A program made the position numbers and the translations under genes. Of a stretch of 64,000 nucleotides of DNA, positions 1 through 9,257 are shown one piece after another. The stretch's first letter is position 1. Every line of letters begins with the position of its first letter. Under the pieces are notes generated by a model. That model searched no databases, was not told where the DNA came from, and saw nothing but the letters and a program-made list of their open reading frames with translations. Location of the stretch: NCBI RefSeq assembly GCF_014844055.1, contig NZ_CP062167.1, positions 3,571,501 to 3,635,500 on the forward strand. The letters run 5' to 3'. The stretch is from Aureimonas sp. OT7. GTDB taxonomy: Bacteria; Pseudomonadota; Alphaproteobacteria; Rhizobiales; Rhizobiaceae.

Positions 1-629
1 TGGTTCGCCACCCACTCGGCAAAACGGAAAGGCCCGGTGCCCGAAGGGCTGCGGCCAAACTCGCCGCCCGACGCTTCCACCCCGGCGGGGGAAACGATCA
101 AACCCACCGGTGCGGCCAGATTGGACAGGAAGGGCGCAAAGGGCTCCTTCAGCGTGAACTCGACCGTCAGCGGATCGACCGCCGTGACGCTGTCGACGGC
201 ATCGAACTGGAAGGACAGCGGAAATGGCCCCGTATTGTGGAACGGATGGGCCTCGTCGAGCATCCGGTCGAAATTGAACTTCACCGCCTGCGCGTCGAAG
301 GGCGACCCATCGTGAAAGGTCACGCCCTCGCGCAGGGTGAACGTGTAGGTAAGCCCGTCCTCCGAGATGTCCCAGGCGGTGGCGAGCGCCGGTTCCAGGT
401 CGAGCGTACCCGCTTCGTACCGAACCAGGCCATCATAGACGTTCATCAGGATCCGGAAGTCGTTGGCGGCCGTCACGCGGTGCGGGTCCAGCGATTGCGG
501 CTCGGCGATCTGTCCGACGATCAGCACGCCCGGCGGCGTCTGCGCCATTGCCGGCGCGGCCCCGGCAAAGATGACCGAGGCTGCGAGGGCCAGTGCGGCA
601 AGGCGGCTCCGAACGGCTGTCATCATCAT
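1..629 (-). CDS. Peptide/nickel-type ABC transporter solute-binding protein, N-terminal part (runs off window)
   Basis: This is the first ~209 residues of a family 5 (DppA/OppA/NikA fold) periplasmic binding protein; the 3' end lies beyond the left edge. A signal peptide is clear: MTAVRSR, a hydrophobic stretch, then APAMA|Q with cleavage near residue 29. It is followed by the family's typical opening QIAEPQSLDPH and by LEPALATAW. Three ATGs stand in a row (629, 626, 623); the first is six bases after AGGA, so it was chosen. It is transcribed away from the neighbouring VOC gene's stop. The family binds di/oligopeptides, heme or metals for an inner-membrane permease; the substrate cannot be judged from this part. 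Confidence 0.9.
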   Translation of the reverse strand, partial: MMMTAVRSRLAALALAASVIFAGAAPAMAQTPPGVLIVGQIAEPQSLDPHRVTAANDFRILMNVYDGLVRYEAGTLDLEPALATAWDISEDGLTYTFTLREGVTFHDGSPFDAQAVKFNFDRMLDEAHPFHNTGPFPLSFQFDAVDSVTAVDPLTVEFTLKEPFAPFLSNLAAPVGLIVSPAGVEASGGEFGRSPSGTGPFRFAEWVAN

Positions 630-696
630 CCCCCATCCTGTGCTCGTGGAGGGGAAGCCTAGGTCAGCCGGGCGTCATAACAACCCCGAAAACGCG

Positions 697-1455
697 TCAG
701 GCCGTCGCTTTCCTGCTACCGACGAGCCCGAAAACCGCGCCCTCCGGGTCGAGGCACTTGAGTGCGAACGCGCCGCCGGGCACCTCATGCGGGCCGTGCA
801 CGACGGTGCCGCCGGCATCGCGTACCCGGCCTGCCGCGGCGTCGATATCGTCCACCGCCACATAGAACGTCCAACCGGGTTGCATTCCCGCCGGGGCATT
901 CATCATGCCGCCCTGGTCGGTCCCCGCGCTGCCGTAGATCTGGTAGGTGCCCATCGGCCCCATATCCATCGCCTGCCCTTTTTCCCATCCGAACAGCGTC
1001 TGGAAAAACGAAAAGCTTGCCTGCCAGTCGCTCGCCACAAGCTCGTTCCAGCATACGGTGCCGAGCGGCCCGGCAGCGGCGCGCGGGTCCTCGTCGCAGT
1101 CCACGAGGCCCTTTCCGACATAGAACGGCAGGCCGTCGCGGTCCGCCAGCAGCGCGAATCGGATAGCGCCCGGCACCTCGGTCTCCGGCATCAGCACCCG
1201 GGCGCCCTCACCGTTTGCTGCGGATACGACCGAGGCCACGTCATCGACATCCACGTAGCCGGCCCAGCGCGGCGGTTCGCCCGACTGGGTGCGGCGCGCA
1301 CCCGCAACGCTGCCATGCCCCATCGACAGCAGGAAATACCCGGCAGTGCCCGGCGCCGGCTCGGGCTGCCAGCCGACAACCTCGCCGTAGAAGCGCAGGG
1401 CCGCATCGAGATCGCGCGCGGCGATCTCGTGCCAGAAGAAACGACCGTTCGACAT
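697..1455 (-). CDS. VOC (glyoxalase/bleomycin-resistance fold) protein with two VOC domains
   Basis: The 252-residue protein has two tandem vicinal-oxygen-chelate modules. The first is about residues 1-120 (opens MSNGRFFWHEIAARDLDAA) and the second about 130-250 (opens GTVCWNELVASDWQASFSFF). This arrangement is typical of a widespread VOC subfamily of unknown substrate often annotated as glyoxalase or hydroxylase-like. The start at 1455 is preceded by GGGAGG seven bases upstream; a longer reading frame to 1545 lacks that site. The upstream region holds a perfect palindrome (1483-1494) that could be its operator. It diverges from the glutaryl-CoA dehydrogenase gene. The substrate is not predictable. 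Confidence 0.88.
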   Translation of the reverse strand: MSNGRFFWHEIAARDLDAALRFYGEVVGWQPEPAPGTAGYFLLSMGHGSVAGARRTQSGEPPRWAGYVDVDDVASVVSAANGEGARVLMPETEVPGAIRFALLADRDGLPFYVGKGLVDCDEDPRAAAGPLGTVCWNELVASDWQASFSFFQTLFGWEKGQAMDMGPMGTYQIYGSAGTDQGGMMNAPAGMQPGWTFYVAVDDIDAAAGRVRDAGGTVVHGPHEVPGGAFALKCLDPEGAVFGLVGSRKATA

Positions 1456-1482
1456 GGGGAACCTCCCGTCCGATTTTTTTAC

Positions 1483-1494
1483 GTTGATATCAAC
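1483..1494. promoter_or_regulatory. Perfect 12-bp palindrome GTTGATATCAAC between divergent genes
   Basis: GTTGATATCAAC is an exact dyad in the 128-bp gap between the VOC gene (minus) and the acyl-CoA dehydrogenase gene (plus). It lies 28 bp upstream of the VOC start, next to a T-rich run. Dyads of this size are typical operators for small dimeric winged-helix repressors. No such regulator gene is adjacent here, so the binding protein is unknown. Confidence 0.45.
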
Positions 1495-1583
1495 TATATT
1501 CCGATCCGTAAAGCCGCCAGTCGGCCTCTGCGGTGGAGACGGCACGGATTTCGTGCGATAGCAGGCCTATCGAATTGGGAGAC

Positions 1584-2804
1584 ATGGACATGACACACGC
1601 TTTTCCCGCCGGTGGGCAGCCTGCGATGGGCCGGTTCGACTGGGCGGACGCGTTCATGCTGGAGGCGCAACTGACCGAGGAAGAGCGGCTGATCCGCGAC
1701 TCCGCCCGGGATTTCGCCCAGGAAAAGCTGCAGCCGCGAATCCTCGAAGCCTATGAGCGCGAGACGGTCGAGCCGGAGATCTTTCGCGAGATGGGGTCGC
1801 TCGGCCTGCTCGGCGTTACCCTGCCCGAGGATTACGGCTGCGCCGGTGCATCCTACGTCGCCTACGGCCTCGTCGCGCGCGAGGTGGAGCGGGTCGATTC
1901 CGGCTATCGCTCAATGATGAGCGTGCAGTCATCGCTGGTCATGTATCCGATCTACGCCTACGGCACGGAAGAGCAGCGCCGGACATACCTGCCCCGGCTG
2001 GCATCCGGAGAATGGATCGGTTGCTTCGGCCTGACGGAGCCCGATGCCGGCTCTGATCCGAACGGCATGAAGACGCGTGCCGAGAAGGTCGCCGATGGGT
2101 ATCGCATCAGCGGCACCAAGATGTGGATCTCGAATTCGCCCATCGCCGACGTCTTCGTGGTGTGGGCGAAGTCCGATGCCCATGACGGCGCCATACGCGG
2201 TTTCGTGCTGGAAAAGGGCATGGCGGGGCTTTCCGCGCCCAAGATCAACGGCAAGCTGTCGCTGCGTGCCTCCGTTACCGGCGAGATCGTCATGGACGGG
2301 GTCGTCGTGCCCGAGACCGCGCTCCTGCCGCATGTCAGCGGGCTGAAAGGGCCATTCGGCTGCCTCAACCGGGCTCGCTACGGCATCTCCTGGGGTGTGC
2401 TGGGGGCCGCCGAAGACTGCTGGCATCGTGCCCGCAACTACACGCTGGAACGCATCCAGTTCGATCGCCCGCTCGCGGCCACGCAGCTTGTCCAGAAGAA
2501 GCTGGCCGACATGCAGACCGAGATCGCGCTGGGCCTCCAGGCTTCGTTGCGCGTCGGCCGCCTGTTCGACGAGGATGCGCTGGCGCCGGAAGCGATCAGC
2601 CTCGTCAAGCGCAACAATTGCGGCAAGGCGCTGGACATCGCGCGGATGGCTCGCGACATGCATGGCGGCAACGGCATCATGGGCGAGTATCACGTGATGC
2701 GGCACCTCCAGAACCTCGAGACGGTCAACACCTATGAGGGGACGCACGACGTGCATGCCCTTATCCTGGGCCGCGCCCAGACGGGTTTGCAGGCCTTCGC
2801 CTGA
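1584..2804 (+). CDS. gcdH: Glutaryl-CoA dehydrogenase
   Basis: This FAD-dependent acyl-CoA dehydrogenase family enzyme (406 aa) is predicted to oxidise and decarboxylate glutaryl-CoA to crotonyl-CoA in lysine/tryptophan catabolism. The subfamily is indicated by [20 protein letters not shown] near the C-terminus, which contains the catalytic base Glu, by [15 protein letters not shown] in the FAD/substrate site, and by the [11 protein letters not shown] segment. Length is normal for GcdH. ATG 1584 follows TTGGGAG; a second ATG at 1590 is also possible. It stands alone, diverging from the VOC gene. Confidence 0.93.
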   Translation: MDMTHAFPAGGQPAMGRFDWADAFMLEAQLTEEERLIRDSARDFAQEKLQPRILEAYERETVEPEIFREMGSLGLLGVTLPEDYGCAGASYVAYGLVAREVERVDSGYRSMMSVQSSLVMYPIYAYGTEEQRRTYLPRLASGEWIGCFGLTEPDAGSDPNGMKTRAEKVADGYRISGTKMWISNSPIADVFVVWAKSDAHDGAIRGFVLEKGMAGLSAPKINGKLSLRASVTGEIVMDGVVVPETALLPHVSGLKGPFGCLNRARYGISWGVLGAAEDCWHRARNYTLERIQFDRPLAATQLVQKKLADMQTEIALGLQASLRVGRLFDEDALAPEAISLVKRNNCGKALDIARMARDMHGGNGIMGEYHVMRHLQNLETVNTYEGTHDVHALILGRAQTGLQAFA

Positions 2805-2899
2805 TCGCCATCGCCTCGGCCGGCCGGGCGGCGGATTTTTTTGCCCGGTCGCCGCCACTGTGCCCTATCTGCACGGAATAGAGCGAAAGGACGCGATCC

Positions 2900-3742
2900 A
2901 TGGACAAACCCATCCCCGATCTCGAGCTGAATGATGGCACGCAGCTTCCGGCTCTCGGATTCGGCACCTACAAGCTGAACGGGCGCGCCGGCGTCGATAC
3001 GATAGTGCGGGCCATGCGCAATGGCTACGGCCTGCTGGATTCGGCCTTCAATTACGAGAACGAGGGCGCCGTCGGCGCGGCCGTGAAGGCGTCCGGCCTG
3101 GCGCGCGACACGATCCGAGTCACCTCCAAGCTGCCGGGCCGCAGGCATCGCTATGCGGAGGCACGGGCGACGGTCGAGGAATCCTTGTTCCGCACCGGCC
3201 TCGACCATCTGGACATCTACCTCATCCATTGGCCCAACCCGAAGACGGGCCTTTACGTAGAGGCCTGGCAGGCCCTCGTGGATGCGCAGAAGGCGGGCCT
3301 TGTCCGCACCATCGGCGTCTGCAACTTCCTGCCTGAGCATATCGAGCGCATCGTCGCGGAGACCGGGGTGGTGCCCGCCATCAACCAGGTGGAACTCCAT
3401 CCGTATTTTCCGCAGGCCGAGCAACTCGCCTTCGATCGTTCCAAAGGCATCGTCACGCAAGCGTGGAGCCCGCTCGGACGCGCCAACGACATCATCCGAA
3501 ACGAGACAATCGGCGAGATCGCGCGGCGGCACGGCAGGTCCATTCCGCAGATCATCCTGCGCTGGCAGGTGCAGCAGGGAGCCGTTCCGCTGCCCAAGGC
3601 GACATCGGACGAGCGCCAGGTCGAGAACCGGTCCGTCTTCGATTTCGAGTTGTCGCGATCCGACATGGACACGATCGCATCGCTGGCGCGGCCGGATGGC
3701 AGGCTCGCCGACCAGGATCCCGCCCGCTACGAAGAGTTCTGA
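2900..3742 (+). CDS. Aldo/keto reductase
   Basis: The 280-residue cytosolic NADPH-dependent oxidoreductase has an AKR (beta/alpha)8 barrel. The AKR tetrad is visible: Asp and Tyr in LLDSAFNYENE, Lys in VTSKLPG, and His in YLIHWPNPK. The C-terminal KATSDERQVEN matches the phosphate-binding part of the NADPH site. The family reduces aldehydes and ketones such as 2,5-diketogluconate or methylglyoxal; the true substrate is unknown. AAGGA lies about 11 bases before the ATG. The gene is followed five bases later by the small HNH gene, suggesting co-transcription. Confidence 0.9.
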   Translation: MDKPIPDLELNDGTQLPALGFGTYKLNGRAGVDTIVRAMRNGYGLLDSAFNYENEGAVGAAVKASGLARDTIRVTSKLPGRRHRYAEARATVEESLFRTGLDHLDIYLIHWPNPKTGLYVEAWQALVDAQKAGLVRTIGVCNFLPEHIERIVAETGVVPAINQVELHPYFPQAEQLAFDRSKGIVTQAWSPLGRANDIIRNETIGEIARRHGRSIPQIILRWQVQQGAVPLPKATSDERQVENRSVFDFELSRSDMDTIASLARPDGRLADQDPARYEEF

Positions 3743-3747
3743 ACGCC

Positions 3748-4023
3748 ATGGCGGACGAGGCTGCATGCTGGCTGTGCGGCCGCCCGCTGGGCAGCCGCGT
3801 GGAATGGCATCACCCCATCCCGAAAAGTCGCGGCGGCCGGCAGATCGTGCCGGTCCATCCGATCTGCCACCGCACCATGCACACGCATTTCACCAACACG
3901 GAACTGGCCCGGATGGAGGCGGAGGGGCAGAGCCTGCGCGAGCGGCCGGAGCTTGCCGGCTTCCTGAAATGGATCGCCCGCCGCCCGCCCGACTTCCATG
4001 CCCCGACGCGCCGGAAAGTTTAA
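3748..4023 (+). CDS. Small HNH-like zinc-binding protein
   Basis: This 91-residue protein has CxxC (CWLCG), a WHHPIPKSRGG motif and HPICHRTMH, which together form the beta-beta-alpha metal fold of HNH nucleases. Length and composition match small alphaproteobacterial proteins annotated as HNH endonuclease. The ATG lies five bases after the stop of the aldo/keto reductase, so translation may be coupled. No phage or mobile-element context is present, so a stand-alone housekeeping or repair role is as likely as a selfish one. Nuclease activity is inferred only. Confidence 0.75.
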   Translation: MADEAACWLCGRPLGSRVEWHHPIPKSRGGRQIVPVHPICHRTMHTHFTNTELARMEAEGQSLRERPELAGFLKWIARRPPDFHAPTRRKV

Positions 4024-4066
4024 GGATAGGAGATAGCACCTGTCGATGCGATCGACGGCCTTGCCC

Positions 4067-4783
4067 CTAGCGCGCGGCAGTCTGCCGGGCGGCCGCGAAG
4101 GTTTCGTCCAGGGCGTAGCCGGCACCGCGGACGGTGCGGATAGGGTCGCGCTGGCGGCCACGGTTGATCGCCTTGCGCAGGCGGCCGACATGCACGTCCA
4201 CGGTGCGCTCGTCGACGTAGATGTCCCGTCCCCAGACGCCGTCCAGCAACTGCTCCCGCGAGAAGACCCGGCCGGGGGCCTGCAGCAGGAACTCCAGCAG
4301 CTTGAACTCCGTCGGCCCCAGCTTCACCTCACGGCCGCCGCGGCGCACGCGGTGCGTCTCGCGGTCGAGGTCGATGTCGCCTGCCGTCAATTGCGACGAG
4401 ATACGCTCGGGCTTTGCGCGCCGCAGGAGCCCTTTCACGCGGGCCATCAGCTCCGGCGTGGAGAAGGGCTTGACCACGTAATCGTCGGCGCCGACGGACA
4501 GCCCGCGCACACGCTCGCTCTCTTCGCCGCGCGCGGTAAGAAGGATGATCGGCATGCGCTCGGTTTCCGGCCGCAGACGCAGGCGGCGGCACAGTTCGAC
4601 GCCGGAAAGGCCCGGCAGCATCCAGTCGAGGATCAGGAGGTCCGGCACCTCCTCCTTGAGACGCAGGTCGGCTTCGTCGCCGCGCATGATCGTGTCGACG
4701 GTGAAGCCCTCGGCCTCGAGATTATAGCGCAGGAGGACGCTGAGGGCCTCCTCGTCCTCGACAACGGTAACCCTGGCGTTCAT
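4067..4783 (-). CDS. phoB: Phosphate regulon response regulator PhoB
   Basis: The 238-residue OmpR/PhoB-type regulator activates phosphate-starvation genes after phosphorylation by PhoR. The receiver domain (residues 1-~120) has the acidic pocket VVEDEE, phospho-acceptor Asp53 in LILDWMLPG and Lys in VVKPF. The winged-helix domain (about 135-230) has VKLGPTEFKLLEFLLQ and RTVDVHVGRLRKAI, which are diagnostic of PhoB. It is the last gene of the pst cluster, 10 bp after phoU, as in other Rhizobiales. Pho-box-like sites ahead of pstS suggest that it controls its own cluster. Confidence 0.96.
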   Translation of the reverse strand: MNARVTVVEDEEALSVLLRYNLEAEGFTVDTIMRGDEADLRLKEEVPDLLILDWMLPGLSGVELCRRLRLRPETERMPIILLTARGEESERVRGLSVGADDYVVKPFSTPELMARVKGLLRRAKPERISSQLTAGDIDLDRETHRVRRGGREVKLGPTEFKLLEFLLQAPGRVFSREQLLDGVWGRDIYVDERTVDVHVGRLRKAINRGRQRDPIRTVRGAGYALDETFAAARQTAAR

Positions 4784-4793
4784 CCCGGTGTCC

Positions 4794-5519
4794 TCACTTT
4801 TCCGTATCGGCGTTCACCGGCAGCACCATGGAGGTGGTGCGGTCGCCCTTCGGCCGTTCGTCCTCGATCTGCTGGCCCGTCTTGATGTAGTAGATCGTCT
4901 CGGCGATGTTGGTCGCATGGTCGCCGATGCGCTCGATGTTCTTGGCACTGAACAGAAGATGCGTGCAGGCCGAGATGTTGCGCGGATCTTCCATCATGTA
5001 GGTCAGAAGCTCGCGGAAGATCGACGTGTACATGGCGTCGATATCCTCGTCGCGGGCACGCACCGCCTCTGCACGGTCGGTATCGCGCGTCGCATAGGAA
5101 TCCAGCACGTCCTTCAACTGGTCCAGGGCAAGCTCGGCCATATGCTCGATGCCGCGCGTCAACTGGACCGGCTGCCCGAATTCGTGGACCGCCATGACGC
5201 GCTTGGCGATGTTCTTGCCGAGGTCGCCGATGCGCTCCAGGTCGGAGGCGATGCGGATCGAGCCGACGATCTCGCGCAGGTCCTGCGCCATCGGCTGGCG
5301 CTTGGCGATCGTCAGGATGGCGCGCTCCTCCAGCTCCCGCTGGGCGGCGTCCAGAAGAACGTCGTCCGCCACCACCGACTGGGCAAGCGAGAAATCGCTC
5401 CGGGTCAGGGCGCGTACCGATTGCTCCACCATGCGCTCGGCCTGACCGCCCATCTCGGAGATGCGGCGCATGATGTATTTCAGCTCTTCGTCGTAAGAGC
5501 GTACGATATGGTCTTCCAT
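4794..5519 (-). CDS. phoU: Phosphate signalling protein PhoU
   Basis: PhoU (241 aa) is a cytosolic all-alpha protein with two PhoU repeats. It links the PstSCAB transporter to PhoR and keeps the regulon silent when phosphate is plentiful. The repeats are visible as SIRIASDLERIGDLGKNIAK and SAKNIERIGDHATNIAE; both carry the metal-binding E/D-x3-D type motif. The start at 5519 (MEDHIVRSYDEEL) is preceded by GGGGGAGGGG, an excellent ribosome site. A longer open frame upstream would overlap pstB and is not used. It lies between pstB and phoB. Confidence 0.96.
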   Translation of the reverse strand: MEDHIVRSYDEELKYIMRRISEMGGQAERMVEQSVRALTRSDFSLAQSVVADDVLLDAAQRELEERAILTIAKRQPMAQDLREIVGSIRIASDLERIGDLGKNIAKRVMAVHEFGQPVQLTRGIEHMAELALDQLKDVLDSYATRDTDRAEAVRARDEDIDAMYTSIFRELLTYMMEDPRNISACTHLLFSAKNIERIGDHATNIAETIYYIKTGQQIEDERPKGDRTTSMVLPVNADTEK

Positions 5520-5536
5520 GGTTTCCCCTCCCCCGG

Positions 5537-6346
5537 TCAGCCGAAGCGTCCGGTGATGTAATCCTGCGTACGCTTGTCGTCCGGGTTTGAGAACATCTTC
5601 TCCGTCGGTCCGACTTCCACGATCCGCCCGAGGTGGAACATGGCCGTGCTTTGCGATACGCGCGCCGCCTGTTGCATGGAGTGCGTCACGATGACGATCG
5701 TGAAGTTCTGCTTCAATTCGTCGATCAGCTCTTCCACGGTCGCGGTGGCGATCGGATCGAGTGCCGAGCATGGCTCGTCCATCAGGATCACCTCCGGCGA
5801 CACGGCGATGGCGCGCGCGATGCACAGGCGCTGCTGCTGGCCGCCCGACAACCCGGTGCCGGCTTCGTGGAGGCGATCCTTCACTTCCTCAAACAGGCCG
5901 GCCCTCTTGAGGCTGGTGACGACGATTTCCTCGAGGTCGGCCTTGTTGCGGGCCAGGCCATGGATTTTCGGCCCATATCCGACATTCTCGAAGATGGACT
6001 TCGGGAAAGGGTTCGGCTTCTGGAACACCATGCCGACGCGGGCGCGCAGTTCCACCACGTCGAGATCGCGGTCGTAGATGTCGTCCCCGTCGAGCGTGAT
6101 CTTCCCTTCGACGCGGCAACCCTCGATCGTGTCGTTCATGCGGTTGAGCGTCCGCAGGAAGGTCGACTTGCCACAACCCGACGGGCCGATCAGGGCCGTC
6201 ACCTGCCGTTCCGCGACATTCAGGTCCACCTCGTACAGCGCCTGCTTGGCGCCGTAGAAGACCGAGACTTTCTCACCACGCATCTTGATGGGCATGTCGA
6301 GCTTTCCTGCTGGCCGGGCGGCCTTGATGTGAAGATGTTCCATCAT
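5537..6346 (-). CDS. pstB: Phosphate ABC transporter ATP-binding protein PstB
   Basis: This is the ATPase subunit (269 aa) of the high-affinity phosphate importer. Visible motifs are Walker [10 protein letters not shown], the Q-loop region [17 protein letters not shown] (a PstB hallmark), signature LSGGQQQR, Walker [14 protein letters not shown] and the switch His in [17 protein letters not shown] stands seven bases before the first of two adjacent ATGs. It follows pstA by 18 bp and precedes phoU by 17 bp in one transcription unit. Confidence 0.97.
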   Translation of the reverse strand: MMEHLHIKAARPAGKLDMPIKMRGEKVSVFYGAKQALYEVDLNVAERQVTALIGPSGCGKSTFLRTLNRMNDTIEGCRVEGKITLDGDDIYDRDLDVVELRARVGMVFQKPNPFPKSIFENVGYGPKIHGLARNKADLEEIVVTSLKRAGLFEEVKDRLHEAGTGLSGGQQQRLCIARAIAVSPEVILMDEPCSALDPIATATVEELIDELKQNFTIVIVTHSMQQAARVSQSTAMFHLGRIVEVGPTEKMFSNPDDKRTQDYITGRFG

Positions 6347-6364
6347 GATCTGCTCCTGCCGCTC

Positions 6365-7684
6365 CTACCAGCGACGTTCGAACCGGCGGCGCAGAAGCAC
6401 CGCAGCGATATTCATGAATGCAAGGAACGCAAGCAGCACGATGATCGCGCCGGAGGTACGCTCCACGAAGGCGCGGTCGGCCTCGTTGGCCCACATGAAG
6501 ATCTGCACGGGCAGCGCCGTCGCCGGGCTCATGGGACCGGAGGGAAAGTCGGCGACGAAGGCCACCATGCCGATCAGCAGAAGTGGAGCCGTTTCCCCGA
6601 GCGCCTGGGCGAGGCCGATGATGGTGCCGGTGAGGATGCCCGGCGCAGCGAGCGGCAGCACATGCTGGAACACCATCTGGTTGCGTGAGGCCCCAAGCCC
6701 GAGGGCTGCCGCGCGGATGGAGGGCGGCACGGCCTTCAACGCCGCGCGGGTGGCGATGATGATCGTCGGCAGGGTCATCAGCGTCAGCACCAGCCCGCCC
6801 ACCAGCGAGGCCGAGCGCGGCAGGCCGAACCAGTTGATGAATACGGCGAGGCCGAGAAGGCCGAAGACGATGGATGGCACCGCCGCCAGATTGTTGATGT
6901 TCACCTCGATGAGATCGGTCAGCTTGTTCTTCGGCGCGAACTCCTCGAGGTAGATCGCCGCCGCGACACCGATGGGCAGCGACAGAACGAGCACGATCAG
7001 CATCATGTAGAGCGAGCCGAGGATGGCAACGCCGACGCCGGCCGTTTCCGCGCGGCTCGATGCACCGCTGGTGAAGAAGTCCGTGTTGAAGCGCTGCGCG
7101 AGGTCTCCGGCCTGCTCGAGATCGTCCATCCAGCCTAGCTGCATGTCGTTCAGCGGCCTGCGGCCTTCCTCGACGGTCAGGTCGAACTGGCCCTTCAGGG
7201 CGCTGTCCACCGTGGAGTTGGCGAAGATCCAGACGTCCTGGGTGGTGCCGATGATGGACGGATCCTCGAGCACCATCTGGCGGAGTTGCAGTCTTACGCC
7301 CTGCGATATCAACCCGACGGCGCGCTGCACTTCCTGCCGGTTGGACGGGTCGATGCCGAGGCGCTGGACGATGGCGTCCTGCGCCAGGCGCGGATAGTTT
7401 GCACGCATCAGGGCCGACGCATCCTGACCGCCGGTACCCTCGGGGTCGATGATCTCCTGCGAGAAGGTGATCGGCAACCGGATCTCGGTCTGCCAGAAGG
7501 CCGTGTAGCCCTGCGAGATGACCGTCCAGAGCAGCGTGCAGAGGAAGATCAGGCCGATGGCGATCGCGGTGACGCCGTAAGCCTTGAAGCGCCGTTCGGC
7601 GGCATAGCGACGCTTGATGCCGATGTCGCGGCGTGGGGGCGCCTTGCTGACCGCGCCGGCCTTGTCCATGGAAATGTCGGTCAT
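6365..7684 (-). CDS. pstA: Phosphate ABC transporter permease PstA
   Basis: PstA (439 aa) is one of the two inner-membrane channel subunits of the phosphate importer. It is longer than the ~300-residue enteric form. After the first membrane segment (about residues 37-58) there is a ~150-residue periplasmic insertion before the remaining segments, as is common in Rhizobiales. The binding-protein-dependent transport motif appears as AALGLGASRNQMVFQHVLPLA, containing the EAA-type loop that contacts PstB. Its ATG overlaps the pstC stop by one base (TGATG), so translation is coupled. Confidence 0.95.
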   Translation of the reverse strand: MTDISMDKAGAVSKAPPRRDIGIKRRYAAERRFKAYGVTAIAIGLIFLCTLLWTVISQGYTAFWQTEIRLPITFSQEIIDPEGTGGQDASALMRANYPRLAQDAIVQRLGIDPSNRQEVQRAVGLISQGVRLQLRQMVLEDPSIIGTTQDVWIFANSTVDSALKGQFDLTVEEGRRPLNDMQLGWMDDLEQAGDLAQRFNTDFFTSGASSRAETAGVGVAILGSLYMMLIVLVLSLPIGVAAAIYLEEFAPKNKLTDLIEVNINNLAAVPSIVFGLLGLAVFINWFGLPRSASLVGGLVLTLMTLPTIIIATRAALKAVPPSIRAAALGLGASRNQMVFQHVLPLAAPGILTGTIIGLAQALGETAPLLLIGMVAFVADFPSGPMSPATALPVQIFMWANEADRAFVERTSGAIIVLLAFLAFMNIAAVLLRRRFERRW

Positions 7685-9159
7685 CAGTCGTACTGCTCCC
7701 GGTATTTGCGCACGATGTAGAGGGCGACGACGTTGAGGATCAGCGTCATGACGAAAAGCGTAATGCCGAGCGCGAAGGCCACGAGGCTCTGCGGCGAGGT
7801 GAAGTCGAGATCGCCCGTCAGCTGGCTGACGATCTTGATCGTCACCGTCGTCATGGCCTCGAAGGGGTTGATGGTGATGTTGGCGGCGATGCCCGCGGCC
7901 AGCACCACGATCATGGTTTCGCCGATGGCGCGCGAGGCGGTCAGCAGCAAGGCCGACACGATGCCCGGCAGCGCCGCCGGCAGCACCACGCGCTTGATCG
8001 TCTCCGAGCGCGTCGCGCCCAGCCCCAGCGATCCGTCACGGAGCGAGCGCGGCACGGCGGTGATGATGTCGTCGGACAGGGACGACACGAAGGGGATCAG
8101 CATGATGCCCATGACCAGGCCGGCCGTCAGCACGCTCTGCGCCTGGATGAAGGCGGTGTAGTTGCCGGTTGCCAGCCCGGCGAGCTGCGCCGACAAATCG
8201 CGCAGGAACGGGCCGACGGTGATGAGCGCGAAGAAGCCGTAGACGATGGTGGGAATGCCGGCCAGAACCTCAAGCAGAGGCTTGACGAACGCGCGCACGG
8301 GGTTGCTCGCATATTCCGCCATGTAGATGGCCGCGAACAGGCCCACGGGCACAGCGAACAGCATGGCCACGAAGCCGATATAGAGCGTGCCGAGAAGCAG
8401 CGGGATCAGGCCGAACTGCCCTTGCACGCTGGAGCCCGCGGCGGCGAAACGCGGCTCCCACACGGTGCCGAAGAAGAAGTCCGCCGGGGGAATGCGCGAG
8501 AAGAAATCCAGGGATTCGAACAGCATCGAGAACACGATGCCGACCGTCGTCAGGATGGCGATCGACGACGCCAGGATGAGAAACCCCCTGACGACGCCCT
8601 CTACCGCGTTGCGGGCCTTCAGGCGCCGGTGGATGCGCGACAGCGCGAAGACGAGGCCGGCGGCCGCGACGGCCAGAACGGCGATGCTCATGCCGAGGCG
8701 GCTGTAATCGTCCAGGGCGATCTGCCGCAACGCCAGCGGAACCATGAAGTCCTGCGTCTCCGCCGCCAGCGGAATGCCGCGGCGCTGCAGCACGGGCCGC
8801 AACTCGGCGACGGTCGCATTATCGAGGTTCTGCTTTTCGTCGGCGGGCAGCGCGCGGATGCCGGCGGCGAGCGATGCGACCATGTTCGACGCCAGATGGG
8901 GCGGCAGGGTCGTCTCGACCTCGGCGAGGCGGCCGGAAATGTCATTGGCCGTCAGGACCGGCGCGAAGGCGACCCATGCAGCCAGAAGCGCGATCGCCGG
9001 AACGGCCACGAAACTGAAGACATAGGAGCCATGGTAGACGGGGCGCGAATGAAGCTTGACGCCCCCATCGCCCGACAGGCGCATGGCGCGGGCCCGGCCC
9101 ATGAAAAATCCCGCCAGTGCAATCAGCAGGACGGTAGCAACGATCGAAAGTGTGGACAT
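7684..9159 (-). CDS. pstC: Phosphate ABC transporter permease PstC
   Basis: PstC (491 aa) is the second channel subunit of the phosphate importer. Two N-terminal hydrophobic segments and a ~110-residue periplasmic stretch precede the six-segment permease core. The EAA-type loop is LGLGATRSETIKRVVLPAA and the permease core contains GIPTIVYGFFAL. The start at 9159 gives MSTLSIVATVLL with GAGCGTGAAA upstream; a longer frame to 9207 would run into a hairpin region. A strong hairpin lies between pstS and this gene. Confidence 0.94.
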   Translation of the reverse strand: MSTLSIVATVLLIALAGFFMGRARAMRLSGDGGVKLHSRPVYHGSYVFSFVAVPAIALLAAWVAFAPVLTANDISGRLAEVETTLPPHLASNMVASLAAGIRALPADEKQNLDNATVAELRPVLQRRGIPLAAETQDFMVPLALRQIALDDYSRLGMSIAVLAVAAAGLVFALSRIHRRLKARNAVEGVVRGFLILASSIAILTTVGIVFSMLFESLDFFSRIPPADFFFGTVWEPRFAAAGSSVQGQFGLIPLLLGTLYIGFVAMLFAVPVGLFAAIYMAEYASNPVRAFVKPLLEVLAGIPTIVYGFFALITVGPFLRDLSAQLAGLATGNYTAFIQAQSVLTAGLVMGIMLIPFVSSLSDDIITAVPRSLRDGSLGLGATRSETIKRVVLPAALPGIVSALLLTASRAIGETMIVVLAAGIAANITINPFEAMTTVTIKIVSQLTGDLDFTSPQSLVAFALGITLFVMTLILNVVALYIVRKYREQYD

Positions 9160-9222
9160 CGTTTCACGCTCGTCGAAGGCCGGGTGAGCGCGCGGGCAGG
9201 TTTGCACCGCGGGCAGGCGATG

Positions 9223-9244
9223 ACCGGGCGCTCACGCGCCCGGT
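9223..9244 (-). terminator. GC-rich hairpin between pstS and pstC (probable attenuator or mRNA-stabilising element)
   Basis: ACCGGGCGC and GCGCCCGGT form a perfect 9-bp stem with a TCAC loop, 13 bases downstream of the pstS stop. There is no U-run, so it is a poor intrinsic terminator. In many binding-protein transport operons such a hairpin protects the 5' binding-protein mRNA from decay and keeps it in excess over the permease mRNA. Confidence 0.6.
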
Positions 9245-9257
9245 CGCTATGGATGCA

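Noticed and set aside
1929-2858. Long open frame on the minus strand opposite glutaryl-CoA dehydrogenase
   Set aside because: No family resemblance, and its composition is that expected antisense to a high-GC gene.
5633-6688. Long plus-strand open frame across pstB and the end of pstA
   Set aside because: It is antisense to well-supported genes and is His/Arg/Gln-rich with no recognisable domain.
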